Under the pieces are notes generated by a model. The model made no database searches and was not told where the DNA came from. It saw only the letters and a list, made by a program, of their open reading frames with translations. A program made the translations under genes and the position numbers. Below are positions 55,956 through 64,000 of a stretch of DNA of 64,000 nucleotides, piece after piece (the first letter of the stretch is position 1; the number at the start of each line of letters is the position of its first letter). Origin of the DNA: Arthrinium phaeospermum. Lineage: Eukaryota; Ascomycota; Sordariomycetes; Amphisphaeriales; Apiosporaceae. The stretch spans positions 4,898,001 through 4,962,000 of the forward strand of contig QYRS01000002.1 of the NCBI GenBank assembly GCA_006503535.1. The letters run 5' to 3'.

Positions 55956-56735
55956 TCAAAGAGCTCTTACCTCATCATCTGAGTTGGCCGCTGAAAGGTT
56001 GTCGTCGCGAATCCTGCGGAAGATGCCGGATTCTGTCCACTGTAGGCGAGAGCGTAGAACCAAGTTCTCTGCTCGTAGAGTAAGACCCGTGCGAAAGAAG
56101 GCCTCGGTGTCGTTGTTGAGTCGATTATTCCGATCCCTTGCATACATCAACTCCTGGAAGAGGCGGTTATTCACCTCTGCTTCGACCTCGATCTCTTCCT
56201 CTTGAGCGTCGGCGCGCTCCTTCTCAGCGTCCGCTCGAGCCTTCTCCTCGGCGGCCTGCTGCTCTGCGGCGTCCGCACGCTTCTCTGCGGCGTCCGCACG
56301 TTCGTATGCGGCGAAGTACCAACGATATGCCTGCTGGGTCTCATCGGCAATGCTCTTGGTGATCCGCTCGTCGGACTCCTTGTACTTGACCTGGAGGGCT
56401 TGGTATGCGTCCTCTTGGTTGCTCAGTCGCACTTCCAGTTCTGCCTCGGATGCCTCTTTCTTATCCAGTCGTTCTTGGAGTTCATTTCGGGCGTTATCTC
56501 GGTCCTCGAGGTCTCCTCGAAGTGCAGTGATGATCTGTTGTTGGCGGCCCATGCCCTCTTCGAGGAGCTTCTTGCTTTGACGTTCGCTTGCCAGATCGGT
56601 TCGCACCTCGTAGGCCAAGGACTCTTGACGACGGAGTCGTCGTTGTAGCTCAATGTTGCGAAACCTCAGGGCATTGGTCTCCTCTTGGAGAGCGCAGTGC
56701 TCCGCCCAGAGACTTCTGAAGGAATGCCGGGCCAT
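55956..56735 (-). CDS. Coiled-coil paralog E, 259 residues
   Basis: ATG at 56735 opens MARHSFRSLWAEHCALQEET, followed by unbroken coiled coil (ERQSKKLLEEGMGRQQQIIT, AAEKRADAAEQQAAEEKARA). The C-terminal part, LTLRAENLVLRSRLQWTESG then IFRRIRDDNLSAANSDDE, carries the family ending FRRIRD seen in paralogs A and B. After GATGAG a donor-like GTAAGAGCTCTT (G at 55970) matches the intron start in C and D. If it is used, the last residues VRAL are replaced by a short exon such as AISRTSKVDLYE. The N-terminal MxRxxxRxLxxxxxxLxxE pattern is shared with D. This is one of the best preserved copies. No catalytic domain is visible. Confidence 0.65.
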   Translation of the reverse strand: MARHSFRSLWAEHCALQEETNALRFRNIELQRRLRRQESLAYEVRTDLASERQSKKLLEEGMGRQQQIITALRGDLEDRDNARNELQERLDKKEASEAELEVRLSNQEDAYQALQVKYKESDERITKSIADETQQAYRWYFAAYERADAAEKRADAAEQQAAEEKARADAEKERADAQEEEIEVEAEVNNRLFQELMYARDRNNRLNNDTEAFFRTGLTLRAENLVLRSRLQWTESGIFRRIRDDNLSAANSDDEVRAL

Positions 56736-57428
56736 CTCGCGTCCTTTTCAAGCTATGTTAGTTGTGACGGTTGGTGTATTTTGCTCCAATAAACGTACGC
56801 TGAGAGAACATTAACCCTTTCAAGGTCTTGTCCAGATTGGTGCAATGGTTGAGCAAGATCACGAAAAGCAATGCTTGCTTCGTTCTATGGCAGAGCACTG
56901 TTCTGGTGTGTGTTGGGAATTTTCCTGGTAGGAAAGGGAAAAAGATGGTGCTCCAGCTCGAGCAACTGACTTCAACTGCGGGGCATTTTTACCGAAACAA
57001 TAGGTAGATGGATTAGTGAAGCAATGGCAACAACATCACCCGATTGTGCACCTAAGCTTCACCATTTCCAGAACAGTTGGGTTGCTAACCAATCCTTTAC
57101 AGCTAGGCCTTTGCATTGAATCAGGTACTGTTACTGATTTCCGTTCTCGCCTTTTAAAGTAAAGGAACCCATTATTCTAGCTGGCTATAGCCAACCTTGC
57201 CGTCATGCAGCTAGCCAGCTCATTGTATAGTGGATGTAGGCAAATCGAATTGCTTGAATGCTCCTTTGAACTGAGAAACTACGTACGCATGGGACAGGCG
57301 CCATAGATAAGAAGATGATGGACGAGTTATTCAAATCTATGAATATAACAAATGCTTCACACCTTCGACTGACAGGGGCAGAGTCAGCAGCCACGAGGTC
57401 AGGGTAAGATGGCTTTCTGACTAGCACT
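56736..57428. other. Intergenic between coiled-coil copies
   Basis: No gene is supported. A pyrimidine/purine-mixed spacer with short open frames is consistent with the promoter of paralog E. Confidence 0.4.
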
Positions 57429-57797
57429 TTATTCCCCAGGTTTCTTAGAGATTCCCTGCTTATTGAGCCGTACGGGAATCTCGTTCCGGGCTTTCTTTCT
57501 GTTCTCCGATGCCTCCTGGAGCTCCTTGGCCTTGTTCGTTTGGTATTCTACGGCTTCTCGAAGTTCTTTGTTTCTGTTCTCTCGGATTGCTATAAGCTCT
57601 CGCATCTCCTTATTACTTTGATCAAGCTCCTCTATTCGTGCCCGAAGGTCCTTGCCTATATTCTTTTCGCGTTCTATGTCCTCTCGAACCTTCTTGCCGT
57701 TTTGCTTCAGACCGTCGATAGCAAGTCTCAAGGCTTCTCTCTCTAACAGCAACTTGCGGGTCTCCTCCGGGAGATCCTGATTGGGTTGGCCAGTCAT
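57429..57797 (-). CDS. Coiled-coil paralog F, short, 122 residues
   Basis: ATG at 57797 gives MTGQPNQDLPEETRKLLLER, then coiled coil (GKKVREDIEREKNIGKDLRA, ELREAVEYQTNKAKELQEAS) to RLNKQGISKKPGE and TAA. The N-terminal DLPEETRKLLL matches DIPEETRKWLI of paralog A, linking the two. It lacks the LVCG hydrophobic motif and the FRRIRD ending, so it is either a minimal member or a truncated copy. The frame is intact. The protein is highly charged and predicted to be entirely helical. Confidence 0.55.
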   Translation of the reverse strand: MTGQPNQDLPEETRKLLLEREALRLAIDGLKQNGKKVREDIEREKNIGKDLRARIEELDQSNKEMRELIAIRENRNKELREAVEYQTNKAKELQEASENRKKARNEIPVRLNKQGISKKPGE

Positions 57798-57958
57798 TCT
57801 GCAAGTCTTTGCAGGTGTTTTAGCTGTGGCTGTTGTTTTCTTGTGGGTCGATGAGACGCACGAGGAAAAGGATGAGAGATTCTCAACCTTGCTGAGGATT
57901 TATTCAGGAGAATAGCGTAACCTGACTTGGATGTTGTCACTAAGACAAGGTAGATAGA

Positions 57959-58219
57959 CTACGATTGCCTGGGGCTCTTGATTCTGGATTCCAGATACTG
58001 GACCATATGAATCCATTTGATATGGAATGTGCCTGGTCTCACCATATATAGCAGCAAAATAGAGATACAGTCATTCCAGTGTGATGTCGGTTTCTCAAAA
58101 CAATCTTGGTCTATGTAACTGGGCATGGCAAAGTCTTCATGAAGAGTCATAGGATTTGCTGCGTCCAATGCAAGCAACTGCTCTGCACAGTCATCGTAGA
58201 TGCAGTGGTGTTTGCCCAA
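57959..58219 (-). CDS. Small hypothetical open frame, 86 residues
   Basis: The frame reads MGKHHCIYDDCAEQLLALDA, then HEDFAMPSYIDQDCFEKPTS, with a hydrophobic stretch SILLLYMV. Composition is protein-like and unlike the shadow frames nearby, but there is no recognised family, no visible promoter or intron, and the upstream frame is closed. It may be a remnant. Confidence 0.3.
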   Translation of the reverse strand: MGKHHCIYDDCAEQLLALDAANPMTLHEDFAMPSYIDQDCFEKPTSHWNDCISILLLYMVRPGTFHIKWIHMVQYLESRIKSPRQS

Positions 58220-58584
58220 GGGGGAGGCGAACTTGCATAGGTAATGCCTAGGACTGCGGTCAAATGCAATTGTTTATCAGCTCAAGGTTGCCTAGGCGTT
58301 TGCTACCAAGCACGGTAACCTGCGGTAATACGTGTCAAGATATCACTCTAGAATAGTGTGCAAGCAGACAACAACAAAAACTGATAATGCAATCTCTGTG
58401 GCATCGAGGCCATACAGCCTGAATTCATATCTAGGATTTGGGATATCCAAAGTTGCGGAGACCCTTGAGAATTTACATAGAAAAGACGAAACCTGCCCCA
58501 TGACAATTCTATAATATATAATGGTATCATATTCTCATATTTCTTTAATGTACCTAACCATTCGTGGCCCAAAATCTAGATCTA

Positions 58585-61500
58585 TCAAGCCCACTCCATC
58601 TCGTCCCTACGGCCACCCAAGGTTTGCAGCTCCTGGGAGTCAGTCCTGGCTGTTTGACAACGACGTATGACGTTGACCCCCACCGACCCATCCTCCCGGG
58701 GCCCAAACCCAAACAAAACCCCCTCTTCGTCGTCATCCCACCGGCCCGCCCTTATCAGCTCTTCATCATCCATCCATTCCGCCCCCTCCGGCACAAGCGG
58801 CACAGCCCCGCCGCTCTCGGTCCTGTCCCCATCGTCCCACAGACCGCTGCCGGCCAACAGCGCCGCCATGCCCGCGATGCTGCCCGGTTCGTGCGGCAGA
58901 AGCCTGGTGTCGCGCATGGCCAGCCACCCCGCGAGGGCGCAGGCCGACATGAGGCCCAGGAGGATCTGGAGGACGACCTTGGGCCGGGCGTTCTGGTGAA
59001 GCCGGGTCTGGGGCTGCGTGACGTTGGCGGAGAAAGTACGCTGGGACACGGGCGGCAGATTGTCCGTGGACCGCATGATGAGGTTCATGGCCTGGGCCAT
59101 GTACCTCCCATACATCTTGCTCGTGGCTTGGACCAGTCGACCCGCGTTCTCCGGCCCGACCAAGTCGCCCGGGTCGATGCCTCCTTCCACGATGGCCTTG
59201 TAGATCGAACACAGGTTCGACAGGGCGTCCAGGCGCCTCTGGACGTCGGGGTCGCCCGTAACGGACCCGAAGGAGAGGAGGTACCCGACAATGTACTCCT
59301 GCACGTTGTTGGAGGAACCGGGCGGCCCATCGTTGACGAAGCGCGCAGTCGCCTCGTCCGGGACCGGGGCTCGGTGGGGGTCGATGGTCAGCTGCGAACG
59401 CTCGCCGTCGGGTAGTAGTAGCGACAGCCCGACGTCCACTTCTTGAACAAGCTGCCTGCATGCCGCCACTGTGACGCCAGCTTCGCTGGCCGAGAGGTTA
59501 TACGTTTCGCCGAATGGCGGGGGGTCGGCGGGGAAGGATCCGTAGAAAAGGACCAAAGAGTGACAGCCCTCGTCGTTGACCTCCGGATAGACATGATAGG
59601 CAGTAGAAAGGTCGACTGCAATATACCTTCCCACCTTTTCGGCCAAACTGAGCACTTGGCCACTAAGTCCAGTTAAGTTCGAAGCATGCCAATAATCTAT
59701 AACCGGCACCGTTTGAAATTTGCCAAGGCTCCCGAGACAGCGACTCTGGACTTCGGCATCCATTAAGTATTGACCAAATTTGGCTTGCACCGTGATCCTT
59801 TCCGGCTCGACCACGTCACACTCCAGCACAGCCCTCCTGGCCGGCACTGACACGTCCATCCTCCCGGGGGCCTCGACCACCTTCTTATAAGATTCATCCA
59901 GGGCCAGATGGGGGAAGGCGAGATCCTCGTAAGTCCAAGGTGGATAAGACAGATTCTGCCAAACGTTGAGGCTAATCACCTGCGCAGCCCCGCCATCCTG
60001 GTACGGATTCCCATTCCAGGTCAAGCCGAAGCTGTCGGTACGATGCACCGTCATGTTCGTCTCCACGTCGGTGCTCGCAGTACTGTAGAGACCGGCTACT
60101 GCGATGGTCAGGAAAGACCCCAGGATGGTTCCCAGCGCAGAGAAACATGCGGCCGTGTGCCTGTCGCGCAAGGAGGCGAACAGCGAGACCAAGGGCAGAC
60201 GCCCAAGGTTGTGGCTCAAGATTCCCGAGCGTGCCCCGGCTCCATATCCTGACATGGCTTGGTAGGGTGAAAGAAGGAGCGTGTTGAAATTCATAGAGGC
60301 ATAGAGGGCCCCGACGGCCCACATGGCCACCACGGGGATCATGGTTATGCTGTAAGAAACCGAGTCAACCTTGGATATGGTCAAGAACCCGTTTTGCTGG
60401 TCTGAAACCCGTTGTATATACTCGAGGGCGGCAATGAAGAGGAGTGGGACAACGATGGCTACAAACCTACACCAGGTCGTAAGCACTGTCGGTTGCCATG
60501 CTCTTTGACTCTTGCTGGAATCTGGTGTGGAGTCTCGGTACTTGTCTTCCCGGTCGCAATCATCGACATCGACCACAAACCTAGCGTTGGGTCCTGGCGA
60601 GACATGACTCGAAAGCCTATAACTCTTGACGGAATCCTGAAGCTGTGGCAAGCCAAGACCGCATCGTCGGTGCAGCTCATGGCTGCCGTGCAAGATGATG
60701 CCGACCCCGCCGATGCTCCTTGGGTCGCGAGGTACAATTCCACGAGAATGCAAGCCCAAGAGTAGCAATGATAGCAACGCGCATAGCACCAACAGCCCGC
60801 CTATCGAAAGAGCGTTGCCAGAAGACACTTGGACTCTAGCTTCGTCGTGAGCTGATGTCCCTCGAGTGGGTTCTCGTACCGTACTAAGCAGGTATTGGTG
60901 TACGTAGAGGGACGCCATACCAGCGAAAGCCTCGTGGAGGTGAGCTGCCATGACAGCGGGGTTCAAGAAGGGTTCGAGGTAGACCACCCCCTCGCCACCC
61001 TTGATCAGGGGGAAGAGGCAAGCCGGAGAAACTCGTCTCCGTCCACAGATGTGTTGTTGGGGGGCTTTATACCTGGTTTGCTGGCCTTGATGGAGGAACT
61101 GATGATGGCATCTACGAGCCTGAAGGGCTCCAGAGGTTCCAATTGAGCTGTTCCAGCCTCGAAGGTACTCCAGTCTACCGTTGGCAGGCCTTCTGGCAGG
61201 GCTACCGAAACGGTCACATTTTGTACAAAGTACGATGGACGGCAGAAAAGAGCGCTGATGATGTGAGCAGACATCCGGGACAAAGGTCTGTTGGTATCAC
61301 TGACCTTGATGAAAGAAGCTTCGAATCCCTTTCGACCATATATACGAAAGCAAGGTACCTCGGAGTTTGATCCGGACAGAGAATCAAGCGAAAGCTGCTC
61401 CTATAGTTCTTATCCTCGATTGGGTCCAAAAAAGAACTCACCAGGGTATATTCGTCGTCGTAGTACTCACACGATGGTGCCCTGAACGTAATGTTGGCGT

Positions 61501-62660
61501 TATAATAAACACTGGCGTCACTGGGGATGGTGATGTTGTCGATCACGACGCTCGCTTCCTCGCATTCGAGAATGGGGAAGAAACCTCTCGTCGTGCCATT
61601 ATACGACGTGGAAGACCAGCCCCCAGTTGATTCGGCGGGGCTAAGCTGCTCGAGGGTGACATTGCCAAATGTCCATGCGGGCCAGGGAAGGTTCAGAGCC
61701 TGAATCCCGTAGTAGATCGAGCCAGTCACGTAATCCTCCATCCGTCGGTCAAATTTAGAAGTGTCGAAGCTTGTTGTCTTTAGTAGCGGACTGTCATGGG
61801 TAATCATGGAGACTGTTTCTACCTGGAGTAGACCAGTAGACAGTATCCGCTGTCGCCTGTCAGAATTGAACATCCACGTCGAATGGGTGGGGAAATGGCA
61901 GCGGACTCACAATGATGTTCAGCACGAGTACGGATACGATGGTCAGAAGAGGAGGCCAGGCCTTGATCTTGGAGGCCGTCCACATCATGACCGGTATAAT
62001 GGGAGTTAGAAAGTCCAAGAGCAGAGTGCTGTCCGCTGACCTAGATCCGCGCCGGAGATTGACCCAGGGTTGGAGCAGTCGGATGGAAAAGTCTATACCA
62101 TTCCATGCAGCCAGGAGGACCACCGTCACTATCATTTGTTGCAACGTCAGAGCCACAGAGCTTATCAGAACAAACGAAGGCAAATCGGGACTTTCATACG
62201 CACCAGTCGTGGGGAGATACTTCCAGAGATAGACAGCACTGTTGGAGGAAGAGGTGGATCCAAGCCCCTGGCTTTGGATAGATGCGGTGTATAGTCCTAA
62301 TACCAAGACTGCCAGCACGATGAATGACACCGACATGAAAATCAATGTGGATCGGCGAAGCCAGAGGGGCTGCCATGACTTTGGAAGGCCGCCTGAACCA
62401 GCGCGCGGCTCGTGATTGTGATATTGCGTGGAATGTTGTTGGTCTTGCCAGTGAAGTGGTATATCTTGGAGTGAATCCAAATCAGCGGGTCGATTTCGAA
62501 CGACACCATAACCGCTCTTCATGTGGGACAATGATGATGGGCTGTTTGTCACTTGAGGTTGGCTGTGAATTGAAGAGACCGAATCGTATTGGACTGAGCC
62601 CTGGCTTGGTCGGTCGCCGAGAACGATCCCGTGTTGGCTGACAGGCCCTGGGTTACGCAT
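58585..62660 (-). CDS. Large multi-pass membrane protein of the DUF3433 type
   Basis: The model is exon 61911..62660 (ATG 62660, AAAATG context), 61305..61849, and from 61254 down to the stop at 58585. Introns are 61 nt (GTGAGT...GACAG) and 50 nt (GTCAGT...TCAG). Near 61013 the frame must change: either one base is missing, or a 41-nt intron (GTATAA...CGAG) is removed. The product would be about 1,300 residues. The protein has two similar halves: a Trp/Pro-Trp entry (WQPLWLRRSTLIF; TVLTTWCRFVAIVV), three or four membrane helices, QPWVNLRRG or LLLSPYQAMSGYG, LLLDFLTPIIPVMMW, and a large glycosylatable loop with NxS/T sites. This duplicated layout fits fungal DUF3433 proteins, whose biochemical role is unknown. 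Confidence 0.75.
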
Positions 62661-63592
62661 TTTGCCGGATACGTGACCAACAGGGCAAATACCGTGAAAT
62701 AAGAAAAAATGGGAGGCAGATGGTGTTGAGGACGAAACCTCAAAGGATCCCGCAATGCAGGCGCGGCGTTGCGAAGGCGGGAAAAGATTAAGCGCCGGTT
62801 GCATCGACTCCATATCCATTTTCATCTGCATGGTGGATCGGTATCCAGCCAACCAGCCAACCAATGCAAAGTTCCAGCCAACAAGGCCGAGCACGCGCTG
62901 GGCCAGCTGCAAGTGCGCGGCGCAGCCCAAGAAGCAGAATCATCACAACTACGTTAGCTCTGGGTGGGCACGACGATCGATGTCTCCCCCGCTTTCGAAA
63001 CATTACAAAGAGTCCTCCGTACAGTGTGTTTTGCATCGACTGAAGCATTCTGGTATTGGCCCGGTAATTAGAGTTAACATGGTAGGCTATTGCGCCTCAG
63101 CTGGCGACAGCAGTACTGAAATGATCGGTTTGACGATAGCTACCCCATTGCACTTTCCCGGTTGACAGCCCTGGGGTTAGAAATGACGAAAAATGTGGAA
63201 CCATGTCCCTGTACACACCACCGGTACGTGAGACATAACTGCATGTGGTTCCCTAACTTGCAACATTCCTGTCAATTGATGCAAGTAATAATGTTGCCCC
63301 GAACGACGGCTGAAGAGAGGGCCGAATTACATCTTTTCTATCACTTTTGTCTTCAGCCACACGTTGCGAATACCATTTTATACGCCCCCGAAGAAGAATT
63401 TGATATAATACCTCGTCGCTAACCACCAGACTATTGACGAGCCAGAATTGACGAGTCAGCCCTTAAGCCGTGTTAATTGTGGACGACCAACGACGACTAA
63501 CGTCCATCCTTTTCGAACAACGCGCAGATGCTGGCCCGTCAATTCTAGCTCGAATGATAGCACGTATGCTGAATTAACGTCTGGATTAACGT
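62661..63592. other. Upstream region of the DUF3433-type gene, no gene seen
   Basis: The open frame continues upstream of 62660 without coding character. The 63100-63590 stretch is AT-richer and lacks frames of interest. Confidence 0.4.
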
Positions 63593-64000
63593 CTACTTAG
63601 ATTGGAGAAAGGTATATGATCTATCGATTGTGGTAGGAACCAGCCGAAATGATGCGTTGGGGGGTGGTCCAACTATAATATTAGCGGGTTCTTGCAGTGA
63701 GTCTGTTCGTATCGCGCAATTGAAGGTCACCGCAGATACATCAATGTCGCCTGTGGAGAAGAACGTTGCCACCACCATGGCAAACCCCAGACACCCATTG
63801 ATCGTGAGACCCGTCATGAGCGAACGGGATATGACAACCGGGGCATTGTGAATCTCCTCGGGTAGCTGCGGCATCTGGTCAGGAACCGAGCGGCTTCGTA
63901 CAAACCTTGAAAGCTTGGACTCACGTGGACACTGTGATACAATCGTGGTATTCGGCTGTTGGGTTCAAGGAGAGATTTGGTCCCAAACCGAGAGAGTATC
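63593..64000 (-). pseudogene. Fragment of an amino-acid/GABA-type permease (APC family), cut by the window edge
   Basis: The minus-strand frame reads MPQLPEEIHNAPVVISRSLM followed by a hydrophobic helix (INGCLGFAMVVATFFSTGDI). This corresponds to the HxxEEIxNAxxxVPRSMxxxxxINGxLGF block of fungal amino-acid and choline/GABA permeases, between transmembrane helices 6 and 7. A plausible 58-nt intron (GTGAGT...GACCAG) lies just before it. After GDID the frame loses permease character and stops at 63593, and the expected next helix is missing. The upstream part lies beyond 64000. This is probably a truncated relic, although a missed exon is possible. Confidence 0.55.

Noticed and set aside
58564..59415. 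A 283-codon plus-strand open frame
   Set aside because: It overlaps the C-terminal half of the DUF3433-type membrane protein in antisense and is Pro/Arg/Gly-rich with no domain.

Overview
This 64 kb window is nuclear DNA of a filamentous ascomycete (Pezizomycotina). The evidence is short GT-AG introns of about 50-100 nt with CTAAC/CTGAC-like branch sites, fungal regulator families (Zn2Cys6, bZIP, Clr5), a fungal DUF3433-type membrane protein, and several housekeeping genes in typical ascomycete form. I rebuilt the multi-exon genes by reading across frames; splice sites are predictions from sequence alone.

Layout. (1) About 1-18.4 kb has no intact gene. It is GC-rich and holds eroded fragments that still resemble host proteins (a PP6/Sit4-type phosphatase C-terminus, a possible GT15 mannosyltransferase piece, a Cys-rich finger, an RRM piece). 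Between them lie many local two-copy tandem duplications and several minisatellites. (2) 18.4-32.8 kb holds a bZIP regulator (-), an unknown 351-residue protein (+), a broken secreted-protein relic (-), a 1,117-residue Clr5-ankyrin protein (+) and a small disordered protein (+). (3) 33-43 kb is a conserved core: EMC4 (-), an intron-bearing tRNA (-), a Zn2Cys6 regulator (+), a U1A/U2B''-type snRNP protein (-), the AP-1 beta-adaptin (+) and a Ser/Thr-rich secreted protein (-). (4) 44.4-47.6 kb holds an F-box gene with an in-frame stop and a single-pass membrane protein broken by several frame changes. (5) 48.4-57.8 kb is a same-strand array of about seven coiled-coil genes and relics that share unusual motifs and a homologous intron. 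This is the most novel-looking part of the window. (6) 58.6-62.7 kb holds a large DUF3433-like membrane protein (-), followed by a fragment of an amino-acid permease running off the right end.

The genes do not form one pathway. The core genes serve ER membrane-protein insertion, splicing and clathrin-coated vesicle traffic. The flanks look like accessory territory with duplication, gene decay and a lineage-specific coiled-coil family. Single-base frame changes recur in otherwise coherent genes. They may be real decay or uncorrected assembly errors, and raw reads or RNA-seq would decide.
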